Origin: a bacterium UBP6_UBA1177
Lineage (GTDB): Bacteria; UBP6; UBA1177
DNA: 64,000 bases
Direction of reading: 5' to 3'
Assembly: GCA_002310995.1 (NCBI GenBank)
Contig: DBYV01000012.1
Coordinates: forward strand, 725-64,724
Part shown: in pieces, positions 8,923-17,750 of the stretch
Layout: each line of letters starts with the position of its first letter
Position numbering within the stretch: position 1 is the stretch's first letter
Notes under the pieces: model-generated
The model's database searches: none
What the model was told of the DNA's origin: nothing
What the model saw: the letters and a program-made list of their open reading frames with translations, nothing else
Program-made: the position numbers and the translations under genes

Positions 8923-8950
8923 ATTTTAAAAAAAAACCTAAAAAAGGCAA
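8923..8950 (-). promoter_or_regulatory. Promoter of the Cys-rich lipoprotein gene
   Basis: Minus-strand TTGCCT (8945-8950), 16 bases, TAAAAT (8923-8928), then TGCGGG as a G+C-rich discriminator. Confidence 0.55.
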
Positions 8951-8968
8951 GAGCATCGTTTTTCTCGA

Positions 8969-9008
8969 CGCCGCCGCCAATTTGTTATCGATATTTCGTA
9001 ATTTCGAC
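8969..9008. repeat. Dispersed 40-bp intergenic repeat, copy 1
   Basis: Begins CGCCGCCGCC and ends ATCGATATTTCG-T-AATTTCGAC. It matches 35 of 40 bases, without gaps, to 38620-38659. The following bases (9009-9052) repeat the TCGATATTTCGA core twice more around a GGCGGCG that is complementary to the left end, so the whole of 8969-9052 can fold. Confidence 0.75.
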
Positions 9009-9067
9009 ATTTCGATATTTCGAGGCGGCGAATCGATATTTCGACAAAGGTTTGCGGCGAAAAAAAA

Positions 9068-10192
9068 TCAATACATCTTCCGGACTTCAATCCCTTTCAG
9101 ATAGAATTTCAGGATTTCATAATGGTTCTTTCCCTGATTAGCCATTCCAGCCATACCCCACTGGCACACCCCGACACCATGTCCTGCACCTTTGCCTGAA
9201 AAGATAAAATCTGCACCTTTTTTGGTAACTGTGAAATCGTTTGACCATATAACCGAAAAACCGACAAGTTCTCTGAATTTGTTGACCGGCATCTTTTTGC
9301 CGTCAATGACCACAGAGTCGACTCTTGTTCTTCCGCGCACGGTCTTAATTGATTTTACCGATTTAACTTTCAATTTTTTAGCAATATCGGACACCTTGAG
9401 TTTTCTTGTCCAGCGGTAAAGCGAAGAATTCGCGCAGTAAGGGCATTTAAGTTCCTGAAGATGAGGTTCATCTTTCTTCCATACTTCAGCAGAACTTGAA
9501 ATTGTTCCACCACAGGTCGAGTGAAAATATATTTTTGCCGGATCACTGCCGATAGTTATGACTTCACCTTTCGTTGCATTAACGGCTTCAACCGAAGTGA
9601 CATCCTCTTTACCGAGACCGTCGTAAACCTGATCCAGAACTGTCGGCGCAAGGTCAAAATACGTGCTTCTTGGATTGAACATTTTCTGGTAGACGGCAAA
9701 AGTTCTCGCCAGCACAGCCTGAGTTTTCTTGGCTTCAATAGGCCACGAAGGAATTGCCTCCTTGTTTATGACACCTTTAACATAATCCTCGATATCGAGC
9801 TTGTTCACGACGATAAGTTTTGAGTTTTTAAGGTGGACTTCAATATCTCCGCGGAACATTCTGCCTTCGACTTTAAGCGGGATAAGCTCTGAAGTGAACT
9901 TCATAGCGTCAACTTTGAAGACTTTTCCGCCGACAGCTATTCCTCCCGACACGGCTGCTATTTTGAAAAGCCCCTGAACTGCACTTAAAACCTTGTCGTT
10001 TTTATCAAGAATCCGTGCGTCGCCTTCAAGCATAAACGATTCTATATCGGTCTTTATCCCTATTCTCAAAAAAGGGGAAAAACCGCTTGCAAGACCGTCT
10101 CCGTCAAGCATTTCATCAATATCAAAAGCCTGCAGAGAGAAAAAAGGAACTAGAAAAAGAAATAAAAAAGAGATTTTTTTCAAAAAATCCAT
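9068..10192 (-). CDS. SpoIID/LytB-domain protein
   Basis: Exported protein of 374 residues. The start is placed at ATG 10192, which gives a clean signal peptide (MDFLKKISFLFLF, then a hydrophobic core ending SLQAF); a longer reading would run through the 3' end of iscU. The SpoIID domain is recognised by KLDIEDYVKGVI, the KTQAVLARTFAVY helix, a FHSTCGG segment and the C-terminal GHGVGVCQWGMAGMA motif. Family members cleave or modify glycan strands of denuded peptidoglycan or stimulate amidases; in non-sporulating bacteria they act in cell-wall remodelling. It lies 10 bases downstream of iscU and is probably cotranscribed with iscS-iscU, an unexpected partner. No clear Shine-Dalgarno is seen. 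Confidence 0.88.
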   Translation of the reverse strand: MDFLKKISFLFLFLVPFFSLQAFDIDEMLDGDGLASGFSPFLRIGIKTDIESFMLEGDARILDKNDKVLSAVQGLFKIAAVSGGIAVGGKVFKVDAMKFTSELIPLKVEGRMFRGDIEVHLKNSKLIVVNKLDIEDYVKGVINKEAIPSWPIEAKKTQAVLARTFAVYQKMFNPRSTYFDLAPTVLDQVYDGLGKEDVTSVEAVNATKGEVITIGSDPAKIYFHSTCGGTISSSAEVWKKDEPHLQELKCPYCANSSLYRWTRKLKVSDIAKKLKVKSVKSIKTVRGRTRVDSVVIDGKKMPVNKFRELVGFSVIWSNDFTVTKKGADFIFSGKGAGHGVGVCQWGMAGMANQGKNHYEILKFYLKGIEVRKMY

Positions 10193-10202
10193 CAAAAAAG
10201 GT

Positions 10203-10583
10203 TTACTTAAGCCCGTATTTCGCCTTGTACTCGTTGATAGCTTTGTGAAGAGCCTCGGAAGCAAGGTTAGAGCAGTGCATCTTGCTTGCAGGAAGACCGC
10301 CAAGTTCCTCAGCAACGATGTCTCTTGTAACTTTGAGAGCTTCGTCAATATGCTTTCCTTTGACCATTTCGGTTGTCATTGAAGAAGTAGCAATCGCAGC
10401 GCCGCAGCCGAAAGTCTCAAAAGAAATATCTTCGATTATTCCTTCAGGATTGATGCGGAGGAAAAGTTTGATGATATCGCCGCAAGCCGGATTTCCGACT
10501 TCGCCGATTGCGTTCGGGTTCTCAATTTTTCCGACATTGCGCGGATGAAGGAAGTGATCCATAACTTTTTCTGTGTAATTCAT
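10203..10583 (-). CDS. iscU: Iron-sulfur cluster scaffold IscU/NifU
   Basis: Scaffold of 126 residues on which Fe-S clusters are built with sulfur from the adjacent desulfurase. The three ligand cysteines are Cys34 (ACGD, with Asp36), Cys60 (GCGAA) and Cys104 (HCSNL). The sequence ends shortly after the third Cys domain, so the protein is the short IscU-like form with no C-terminal Nfu domain; a separate Nfu-type gene occurs at 44619. GGAG precedes the ATG. It follows iscS by 15 bases. No iscR, hscA or fdx lies beside it, so the set is of the minimal NifS-NifU type found in many anaerobes. Confidence 0.95.
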   Translation of the reverse strand: MNYTEKVMDHFLHPRNVGKIENPNAIGEVGNPACGDIIKLFLRINPEGIIEDISFETFGCGAAIATSSMTTEMVKGKHIDEALKVTRDIVAEELGGLPASKMHCSNLASEALHKAINEYKAKYGLK

Positions 10584-10598
10584 TTTTTGTCTCCTATC

Positions 10599-11792
10599 TT
10601 AATGTTTGTCTGCGTTTACAAATTCATCATAAATCGGCGAGAAGCTGCGAAGAAGTGAAATAGTGTTTTTCAAAGTGTCCACAGTGTAGTCAACATCTTC
10701 GAGTGTCGAGTGTTTCCCCAAAGAAAAACGGATGCTTGAATGAGCTTCTTCCGGATCGCCGTTCAAAGCCATAATTACGTGGCTTGCCTTGAGATCGCTC
10801 GAGGAGCATGCCGAACCAGTAGATACCGCAATGCCTTCGGTGTCGAGTTTGAGAAGGATACCCTCGCCTTCAACAAATCTGAATGAAATGTTGGAAAGAG
10901 TCGGAACTCTATGTGACGGATCGCCTACAACTCTCGTGTAAGGAATTTCGGCAAGAACTCTCTGCTCAAGATGGTCTCTGAGAGCTGCAACTCTTTTTGC
11001 TTCATCGTCAAGTTCCGCAACTGCAAGCTCTATCGCCTTTCCCATGCCTATTATACCGACAACATTTTCTGTTCCCGGGCGTTTTCCCTTTTCCTGATGG
11101 CCGCCGGTGAGCAGGTTTTTAAGCACTCTTCCGCGTTTTACGAAAAGTGCGCCGACACCTTTGAGACCGTAGAATTTATGAGCCGAAACGGTAAGGAAGT
11201 CACAGCCAATTTTCTTTACATCGACGTGGATTTTGCCGACAGCCTGAACTGCGTCGACATGGAAAAGAATGTTGTGCTCGCGGGCAATTTTGCCTATTTC
11301 CTCGACCGGATAGATGTTTCCGATCTCGTTATTTACGAACATTGTCGAAATTAGGCCTGTATTTTCTTTAATTGCGTTGCGGAGATCATCAAGATTGAGG
11401 TTTCCTTTGCCGTCAACTGGTAGATAAGTTACTTCAAAACCTTCTTTTTCAAGTGCAGCAGCGGTATTGAAAATGCTTGGATGTTCGACCGAAGTCGTAA
11501 TTATGTGGTTTTTCTTCGCATTTTTGCCAAGACCAAGCATATAGCCGCGCAGAACCGTGTTGTTGCCCTCGCTTGCGCAGGAGTTGAAATAGATTTCAGC
11601 AGGATCAGCGTTAAGAGCCGCCGCGACTTTCTCTCTTGCCTGCTCTACTGCAGTTCTTACGACTCTTCCTTCCCAATGTCTGCTCGAAGGATTTCCGCCA
11701 AGCTCAGTAAGAAACGGCATTATTTCGTCAACGACTTCCTTTCTGACAGGCGTTGTCGCGCTGTTGTCGAAGTATATTCTGTGTGTCATCAT
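10599..11792 (-). CDS. iscS: Cysteine desulfurase (NifS/IscS type)
   Basis: PLP enzyme of 397 residues that removes sulfur from L-cysteine to give alanine and an enzyme persulfide passed to IscU. Visible are the N-terminal FDNSATTP, the PLP-stacking His104 (SVEH), the Schiff-base Lys206 in SAHKFYGLKG, RPGTENV, and catalytic Cys329 in a short GSACSSS loop. ATG codons stand at 11792 and 11789; AGAGG four and seven bases upstream allows either. The gene heads the iscS-iscU-spoIID transcript and is divergent from thymidine kinase. Confidence 0.95.
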   Translation of the reverse strand: MMTHRIYFDNSATTPVRKEVVDEIMPFLTELGGNPSSRHWEGRVVRTAVEQAREKVAAALNADPAEIYFNSCASEGNNTVLRGYMLGLGKNAKKNHIITTSVEHPSIFNTAAALEKEGFEVTYLPVDGKGNLNLDDLRNAIKENTGLISTMFVNNEIGNIYPVEEIGKIAREHNILFHVDAVQAVGKIHVDVKKIGCDFLTVSAHKFYGLKGVGALFVKRGRVLKNLLTGGHQEKGKRPGTENVVGIIGMGKAIELAVAELDDEAKRVAALRDHLEQRVLAEIPYTRVVGDPSHRVPTLSNISFRFVEGEGILLKLDTEGIAVSTGSACSSSDLKASHVIMALNGDPEEAHSSIRFSLGKHSTLEDVDYTVDTLKNTISLLRSFSPIYDEFVNADKH

Positions 11793-11827
11793 AAAACCTC
11801 TAAAAAAACAATAAATTCACCGGCGCT

Positions 11828-11855
11828 AATATAATTTCCACTTTCCGTTTGTCAA
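11828..11855 (-). promoter_or_regulatory. Promoter of iscS-iscU-spoIID
   Basis: Minus-strand TTGACA (11850-11855), 16 bases, TATATT (11828-11833), followed by AGCGCCG. The -35 lies only 9 bases from that of the divergent tdk promoter, so the two could interfere. Confidence 0.6.
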
Positions 11856-11864
11856 TCCGAAAAA

Positions 11865-11892
11865 TAGACATTTTTTTCGTTTTTTTTAATAT
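11865..11892 (+). promoter_or_regulatory. Promoter of tdk
   Basis: TAGACA (11865-11870), 16 bases mostly T, TAATAT (11887-11892), then CCGCCG. The -35 has one mismatch to TTGACA. Confidence 0.5.
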
Positions 11893-11923
11893 CCGCCGTT
11901 ATTTTTTCCGAAGGAGAGGAATC

Positions 11924-12505
11924 ATGGCAAAACTTTATTTCAGATATGGCGCTATGGGAGCAAGTAAAACCTCGAACGCTCTCATGGTTGACTACAACTA
12001 CTTTGAGCGCGGCCAGAACGCCGTCATCTTCAAACCTTCAATCGATACGCGTGACGGCATCGACATCGTGAAAAGCAGAATCGGACTCGCTAAAAAAGCT
12101 TATATCTTAAAACCAGAAGACAACGCTTTTGACACGATAAGCAAAATGAATACAACAAAAAAAATCGACTGTGTTCTGATTGATGAAGCGCAGTTTCTCA
12201 CACCAGCTCAGGTCATGCAGCTCTGCCGCGTAGTTGATGAACTCAATATTCCTGTAATAGCATACGGTCTCCGCGCCGATTTCGTCGGAAACCTCTTCCC
12301 CGGAAGCGAACGCCTTCTCGCCATGGCCGACACTATTGAAGAGATCAAAACTGTCTGCTGGTGTTCGAAAAAAGCTATCATGAATGCCAGAGTCGTTGAC
12401 GGCAAGGTCGTAAAAGAGGGCGAGCAGGTAATGCTCGGCGGCAACGAAAGTTATGTCGCACTTTGCAGAAAACACTGGGCTGAAGGCAATCTTGGAAATA
12501 AATAA
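11924..12505 (+). CDS. tdk: Thymidine kinase (type II)
   Basis: Cytosolic salvage enzyme of 193 residues that phosphorylates thymidine with ATP. The start is ATG 11924 because AAGGAGAGGA stands directly before it and the family N-terminus MAKLYFRYGAMGASKT follows; a longer frame starting upstream has no family match. Visible are the P-loop GAMGASKT, the Walker B segment CVLIDEAQFL, the PVIAYGLRADF strand, and the structural Zn region with CWCSKKA and a later LCRKHW. The length is that of the TK1-like family. The gene is alone on the plus strand between two minus-strand genes. Confidence 0.95.
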   Translation: MAKLYFRYGAMGASKTSNALMVDYNYFERGQNAVIFKPSIDTRDGIDIVKSRIGLAKKAYILKPEDNAFDTISKMNTTKKIDCVLIDEAQFLTPAQVMQLCRVVDELNIPVIAYGLRADFVGNLFPGSERLLAMADTIEEIKTVCWCSKKAIMNARVVDGKVVKEGEQVMLGGNESYVALCRKHWAEGNLGNK

Positions 12506-12561
12506 TCAAAAATTCTTGAAATATCGAAATCGAAATGTCGAAATCAATAAGAATCAAAAAA

Positions 12562-12583
12562 AAGCGGACCTTGCGGCCCGCTT
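12562..12583 (-). terminator. Intrinsic terminator of the coiled-coil protein gene
   Basis: On the minus strand AAGCGGGCC pairs with GGTCCGCTT (one mismatch) around a GCAA loop, followed by six T. It lies just past the stop of the gene ending at 12590 and may also stop tdk transcripts coming from the other side. Confidence 0.8.
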
Positions 12584-12589
12584 CTGAAA

Positions 12590-15500
12590 CTATTCCAACT
12601 CTTCAAGAGCTGTTTTAGCTTTAAGGAAGAATTCGTTTGAAGGCATAAGGGTTTTTGTGAGAAGAGTGAAAATCTCTTTAGCTTTCGCTTTATCGGTCTC
12701 TCTCTTTCCGTAAGCTTCCCAGTACATCGATTTAGCAGTAACGTTGATTGAATTCATACCATTGAGCGCAATCTGGTTGTTTCTATCGATTTTAAGAGCT
12801 TCGGCAAAAGCGCGTCTTGCACCGATAAGGTCTTTGTTGTCGAGCTTCTGAAGTCCGCTCTTTGCAAAAGCGTCAGCCTTAAGTTTATAGATATCATCCG
12901 AACCTTTAACGTCAACAACTTCTCTGGACTTCGTGATTTTGTATTCCTCTTTGAATTTAGCACGAACCTGATCAAGTTCTTTTTCGTCGATTTCCTTTGT
13001 TTTTTCTTCGTAGTTCTGTTCAGCCTCTTTCTTCTTTGCAGCAGCGTCCTTTTTGTCTTCAGCTGCAAGTTTTTTAAGATCTTTCGAGAACTGAGCCTTC
13101 TCTTCTTTTCTCTGAGCTTCCTCTTCTTCCCATTTTTCGTTTTTCTCTTTCCACTTAGCCTGCTCATCAGCAAGAATAGCCTGTCTTTCGTCTTTTCTTC
13201 TCTGCTTTTCCTCGTTCAGTTTCTGAACTTCCTCTTCCCACTGTTCTTTCTGTCTCTTCTGAGCATCCTTGTCATCGACCTGTTTCTGAGCGTATTTGTT
13301 TTCTATCGCCTCTTTCTTTTCTTTGTATTCATTATCAGTCTTGTCGTATTTTTCCTGCCAGGTCTTTTCATATTTCTGGTTGTCAGTCTGATTCTTGATC
13401 TTGATGTCGTCACTCTTGTCAGCCCATTTTGCGTTGGTTATAGCGATATTGGCATCAATACCTTCGTTTTCCTTTAAAAGACGTTCCTTAGCGTTTTTGT
13501 CAGCTCTCTGCTTGTTTTCGAGATCTTTCTGTCTCTTTTCAGCCTCGGCATTCCACTTTGCAGAAAGGCTTCCGCGCTCTTTTTCACGAGCTTCGATTTT
13601 GCGGTCTCTGTCTTTCTGAGCCGTTGCAATCTGGCTGTCGATATTCTTTTTGAATGCAGCCTTTCTCTGCTGGAAAGCTTTGAAATTTGCTTCAGCTTTT
13701 TTCTTTTCAGCCTGCTGGTTCTTCTGATATTTCGTGTTATCCTTGTTGAGTTCGTCGCTTTTCTGAGCAAGTTTCATGTCAACAGCCATGCTCTTGTTTT
13801 CGCATTCCTGTTCTACTGCTGCCATTTTCTTTGCTACAAAAGCATCTTTTCCGCCTTCGTGTTTCGAGATCTTCTTTTCAGCAGCAGCAAGTTGTTTTTT
13901 GAGAGCCGGAGTCTCTTTTTCTGCAATTTTCGCTTCGATGTCAGCCTTTTCTTTATTCAGCTTTTCGAGTTCTTCGGTGAACGCCTTTTCAGCGTCTGCA
14001 GAAGCTGTCTCTTTGTTCTTTGCGCACTCTGCCTCGACTGTAGCACGTTCCTTTTCGATCTCTTCCTGATATTTCGACATAACTTCAGCGTTTTTGAACA
14101 TATATTCTTCGGTTGCAGCGTCATACTTTTTGAGTTTTTCACGCTCTTCCGATTCCTGAGCATCGAAATCCTGAAGTTTTTTGTTGAGGTCGTCGAACTT
14201 AGCCTGATACTCTTTCTCTACTTCGACTTTGTATTTTCTGTCCTCGTCCTCGTTTTTCATTCTGACTTCTTCATTCTGAGCCATGATTTTCTTTTCATTC
14301 TCGTCGAACTTTTCCTGTTCAGCGGTCATTTTCTTGTCGAGTTCGGAAATCTTTTCCTCGTTAGCCTTTTTCTTTCCTTCAAGAGCGAGAACAGCAGCTT
14401 CGGTCTTTTTGTTGCCGGCTTCGATTTCGTCTTCCTGCTTTTTATAGCGTTTTTCCTTTTCCTCTTTCATCTTTTTGAGCATATCGCCGTACTTCTTGTC
14501 GGTCTCTGCCATCTCTTTCTGCATCTCTTTTTCATACTGAGCCGAAAGAGCGTTGGAACCTTTCGTAACACCTTTTTCTCTCTGCTCGAAAAGAGTGAGC
14601 TTGTTCTCGAGTTCAACAATTTTCTGCTCGATTTCGCTGTCGTCCTTCTCCCACTGATACTTCATAGCTTTGATTTTTTCAGAAAGAGCTTTGTACTCGG
14701 CATCCTTCTGCTGTTTTGCAGCCTTTGAATCCTCATCGAACTTTTTGAGCTTTGCTTCTCTCTCAAGAATTCTTGCGTTAAGCCAAGCATCTGTTTCAGT
14801 AATTGTTTTAGCCTTTTCCTTTCTGAGTTTTTCGCGCTGTTTATCGAATCTTGAGTGAATCGTGTCAACCGTGCGGATATCCTTTTCGCTCGGATCGGAA
14901 TAGATAACTCTTTCAACAGAATCCTTCTTGTAAACACGGTATTTGGAACTCGATCCCATTTCAAGAATGGCTTCATCAAGCTTTTCTGCCTTTGCAATGA
15001 CAGGAATCGCCTCGTCATAGTTCTTAGCCTTTATCGCCGCATTTGCACGCTGAACAAACTTTGAGATTTCAGCGATATTCTTTTTGAGTTCTTTAGCTTT
15101 CACATCTCTGTCTGCCGCACCGTCAAGAGCTTTGTCAGCACCCTTGAGATCGCCGGAAGCATAAGCTTCTAGAGCCTCTTTTATAGCAGAGTCAGCATTT
15201 TTACCTGAAGATTTTTTCGAAGGTCTTACAGGCTCATCTTCTTCCTCCTCTTCCTCAGGTTCGCTTTTCGCTACCGAATGAGACGAGAGCATTTTGCTCC
15301 ATACTTTTGTCATTTTGGATGCTATTTTTTCCGTTGATGCACCTTTATCAAAATTTACTTTCTCTTTTTCAAGGTTGTTGCCTTCGCCGTCAACAAGGAA
15401 AGTTTCGATTATCGTTTTTCCGCTTTTTTTGACGAATTTCATCTTGGAAAAAATGTAAAAATCGGATTTCTGCTTTGCCTTTGAGATTAATTTTCTCTGG

Positions 15501-15745
15501 CAGCCCAAATTTTCACCGCACTGTGCAAGAGATTTTTTTACTTTTGTTCCGACTGAATCAGTAAAAAGAGACGTATCAGCACCCTTGACTTCATCAATGA
15601 TTTCCTCTACGGAAGTATCGATATCCTCAGCCATACGCTGATCGTCTTCCTTTGCAGCCATGGGGAACACTGATGCTGTTCCTGCAAAAACACCGCAAGT
15701 CATAAAAATGATAAATACAGACAAAAGAACTTTCAGACTTTTCAA
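12590..15745 (-). CDS. Secreted giant coiled-coil protein with TPR-like end
   Basis: Protein of 1051 residues. The start is set at TTG 15745, because GGAGG stands five bases before it; a start at 15757 would place the codon inside that Shine-Dalgarno. The N-terminus KSLKVLLSVFIIF is a signal peptide with a probable cleavage after VFA. Residues about 30-150 form a small globular region with two Cys (SLAQCGENLGC). An acidic low-complexity patch and a first helical repeat region follow (to about 290), then some 600 residues of Lys/Glu/Gln-rich coiled coil. The last 110 residues (GLQKLDNKDLIGARRAFAEA) look like tetratricopeptide helices. No enzyme motif is seen. A periplasmic scaffold or filament is plausible; the function is unknown. 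Confidence 0.8.
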   Translation of the reverse strand: MKSLKVLLSVFIIFMTCGVFAGTASVFPMAAKEDDQRMAEDIDTSVEEIIDEVKGADTSLFTDSVGTKVKKSLAQCGENLGCQRKLISKAKQKSDFYIFSKMKFVKKSGKTIIETFLVDGEGNNLEKEKVNFDKGASTEKIASKMTKVWSKMLSSHSVAKSEPEEEEEEDEPVRPSKKSSGKNADSAIKEALEAYASGDLKGADKALDGAADRDVKAKELKKNIAEISKFVQRANAAIKAKNYDEAIPVIAKAEKLDEAILEMGSSSKYRVYKKDSVERVIYSDPSEKDIRTVDTIHSRFDKQREKLRKEKAKTITETDAWLNARILEREAKLKKFDEDSKAAKQQKDAEYKALSEKIKAMKYQWEKDDSEIEQKIVELENKLTLFEQREKGVTKGSNALSAQYEKEMQKEMAETDKKYGDMLKKMKEEKEKRYKKQEDEIEAGNKKTEAAVLALEGKKKANEEKISELDKKMTAEQEKFDENEKKIMAQNEEVRMKNEDEDRKYKVEVEKEYQAKFDDLNKKLQDFDAQESEEREKLKKYDAATEEYMFKNAEVMSKYQEEIEKERATVEAECAKNKETASADAEKAFTEELEKLNKEKADIEAKIAEKETPALKKQLAAAEKKISKHEGGKDAFVAKKMAAVEQECENKSMAVDMKLAQKSDELNKDNTKYQKNQQAEKKKAEANFKAFQQRKAAFKKNIDSQIATAQKDRDRKIEAREKERGSLSAKWNAEAEKRQKDLENKQRADKNAKERLLKENEGIDANIAITNAKWADKSDDIKIKNQTDNQKYEKTWQEKYDKTDNEYKEKKEAIENKYAQKQVDDKDAQKRQKEQWEEEVQKLNEEKQRRKDERQAILADEQAKWKEKNEKWEEEEAQRKEEKAQFSKDLKKLAAEDKKDAAAKKKEAEQNYEEKTKEIDEKELDQVRAKFKEEYKITKSREVVDVKGSDDIYKLKADAFAKSGLQKLDNKDLIGARRAFAEALKIDRNNQIALNGMNSINVTAKSMYWEAYGKRETDKAKAKEIFTLLTKTLMPSNEFFLKAKTALEELE

Positions 15746-15797
15746 AATTTCCTCCAATTATGTAATTTTCAATGAAGCACCACAAAAAAAGCACGCC

Positions 15798-15826
15798 ATA
15801 TAACTAAAATTTGTTTTTTAAGTCAA
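15798..15826 (-). promoter_or_regulatory. Promoter of the coiled-coil protein gene
   Basis: Minus-strand TTGACT (15821-15826), 17 bases, TTATAT (15798-15803), then GGCGTG. Confidence 0.5.
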
Positions 15827-15928
15827 TATTTTTTTGTTTGCAGTAAATTTCCACACATTATCTGTCAGTAATCCGCCAGAAAAAAATCTCAAAGCCGAAA
15901 TATTCAGAAAAATAAACTTTATTTTTTA

Positions 15929-15956
15929 TTGACAAAAAACAACGCATTTTTATAAT
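15929..15956 (+). promoter_or_regulatory. Strong promoter of rpsA
   Basis: Consensus TTGACA (15929-15934), 16 bases, consensus TATAAT (15951-15956), directly followed by GCCGCCCGC. A G+C-rich discriminator of this kind is typical of stringently controlled ribosomal promoters in other bacteria. The leader to the ATG is about 55 bases. Confidence 0.75.
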
Positions 15957-16014
15957 GCCGCCCGCACTTTGCCGTATAAGCGGCGGTGACGAAAAACAAA
16001 GGAGGTATTTTCGT

Positions 16015-17688
16015 ATGTCACAAGAAACTTTTGCAGAATTGCTTGAAGAATTTCTTCCTAACAAAGAAGAAAATTCGGGCGAAAAAATCAGTAAGGGTAT
16101 TGTTCGCGCCATCAGAAAGGACGTCATCATTGTTGATGTCGGTCTGAAAAGCGACGGTGTTATTTCAGCAAGCGAATTCACACCGGAAGAACTTGCAAAC
16201 CTTAAAGTCAACGACGAGATCGAAGTCGTTGTAGAGAACTGGGACGGCGACAGAGGCATGAACCTTTCCAAAGAAAAAGCTTCGAAGCTTAAAGTTTGGG
16301 AAGTCGTCGAAAAAGCTTTCCAGGACGGCACGCTTGTCAACGGAACCATCGTTGCGAAAGTCAACGGCGGTCTTGCAGTTGATATCGGCGTCAAGGCATT
16401 CCTTCCCAACTCGCAGGTTGCCCTGAGACCCATTAAAAATGTCGATGACCTTATCGGCAAAACCTATGATTTCAAAGTCATCAAATTCGACAAGAAGAAA
16501 GGCAACATCGTTATTTCGAGAAGAGACCTTCTTGAGAAAGAAAGAGAAGCTCTCAAGAACACGACTCTCGAAAAGCTTCAGGAAGGCGCTATCGTCAAAG
16601 GTCTTGTCAAGAACATCACCTATTACGGCGTTTTCGTTGACCTCGGCGGTATTGACGGTCTTCTTCACATCACCGATATGTCATGGGGCAGAGTAAATCA
16701 TCCGTCCGAAATGTTCAAAATCGGCGACGAAGTCGATGTCAAAGTCCTCAAATATGACAAAGACTCCGAAAGAGTCAGCCTTGGTGTAAAACAGATCACA
16801 GACGATCCGTGGATTCATGCGACTGAAAAATACGCAGCAGGCAAAACGGTTAAAGGCGTTGTCGTTTCTCTTGAAGATTACGGCGCTTTCGTCGAGCTTG
16901 AAAAAGGCGTTGAAGGTCTCATCCACATTTCCGAAATGTCCTGGACGAGAAGAATCAAACACCCGGGCAAAATGGTTGCAATCGGCGACGAAGTCGAAGT
17001 CAAAATCCTTGAAATCGACGTCGAGAACAGAAGAATCTCCCTCGGCATGAAACAGATCGAGCCGAATCCATGGGAACTTCTCAAAGACAAATATCCGGTC
17101 GGCACAATCGTTAAGGGAACGATCCGCAACATTACCGATTTCGGTCTTTTCGTAGGTGTTGAAGAGGGTATCGACGGTCTCGTAAGAACCAGCGATATTA
17201 CTTGGGACAGAAAACTGAAACACCCGTCGGAATACTACAAGAAAGGCGATGAAATCGAAGCTGTCGTTCTCAATATCGACTCCGAAAAACAGAGATTCTC
17301 ACTCGGCATCAAACAGCTTACCGAAGATCCTTGGAAAATTTTCAAAGATCAGCACAACGTAGGCGACAAAATTGAAGTCGAAGTCGTAAAAGTTGCTGAA
17401 TTCGGCGTTTTCGTAAAAGTTTTCGACACGATTGAAGGTCTTGTCCATAAAACCGAATTCGAAGACAACAAAGAATACCAGCCGGGCGACAAACTCGAAG
17501 TCATCATCAAATCGATCTCCGACACCGACAGAAAGGTTTCTCTCAGCGTAAAAGCTGTCAGCGATGAAGAAAATCAGAAGATCGTTGAAGAAGCAGAAGC
17601 CGTTACTGAAAAAGTTCCGGAGAAACTCGGTTCAATGGCTGCAGCATTCAAAGCTGCTGAGGAAAAGGCTGAAGAAAAAGCTGAATAA
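16015..17688 (+). CDS. rpsA: 30S ribosomal protein S1
   Basis: RNA-binding ribosomal protein of 557 residues that helps mRNAs dock on the 30S subunit. The start is ATG 16015, with GGAGGT nine bases before it; the upstream in-frame codons belong to the leader. Six S1 (OB-fold) repeats follow at roughly 20-90, 105-175, 190-260, 275-345, 360-435 and 445-515, the middle ones with the hallmark YGxFVxL / GLxH pattern (YYGVFVDLGGIDGLLHI, DYGAFVELEKGVEGLIHI). An acidic, Ala/Glu/Lys-rich tail ends the protein. The gene has its own promoter and terminator, without the cmk neighbour common elsewhere. Confidence 0.97.
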   Translation: MSQETFAELLEEFLPNKEENSGEKISKGIVRAIRKDVIIVDVGLKSDGVISASEFTPEELANLKVNDEIEVVVENWDGDRGMNLSKEKASKLKVWEVVEKAFQDGTLVNGTIVAKVNGGLAVDIGVKAFLPNSQVALRPIKNVDDLIGKTYDFKVIKFDKKKGNIVISRRDLLEKEREALKNTTLEKLQEGAIVKGLVKNITYYGVFVDLGGIDGLLHITDMSWGRVNHPSEMFKIGDEVDVKVLKYDKDSERVSLGVKQITDDPWIHATEKYAAGKTVKGVVVSLEDYGAFVELEKGVEGLIHISEMSWTRRIKHPGKMVAIGDEVEVKILEIDVENRRISLGMKQIEPNPWELLKDKYPVGTIVKGTIRNITDFGLFVGVEEGIDGLVRTSDITWDRKLKHPSEYYKKGDEIEAVVLNIDSEKQRFSLGIKQLTEDPWKIFKDQHNVGDKIEVEVVKVAEFGVFVKVFDTIEGLVHKTEFEDNKEYQPGDKLEVIIKSISDTDRKVSLSVKAVSDEENQKIVEEAEAVTEKVPEKLGSMAAAFKAAEEKAEEKAE

Positions 17689-17707
17689 GCGTTTCTTTCA
17701 TGATTTT

Positions 17708-17734
17708 AAGGGGCACTTCGGTGCCCTTTTTTTG
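17708..17734 (+). terminator. Intrinsic terminator of rpsA
   Basis: GGGGCAC, a TTCG tetraloop, GTGCCC and a run of seven T, with A-T pairs extending the stem. It ends only about 15 bases before the mtaB start codon, so mtaB needs read-through or an unseen promoter. Confidence 0.92.
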
Positions 17735-17750
17735 TATTCAGGAGTATCGG

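Noticed and set aside
13859..14728. Plus-strand frame of 289 codons rich in Phe and Leu
   Set aside because: It is the antisense of Lys/Glu coiled-coil codons and only looks like a membrane protein.
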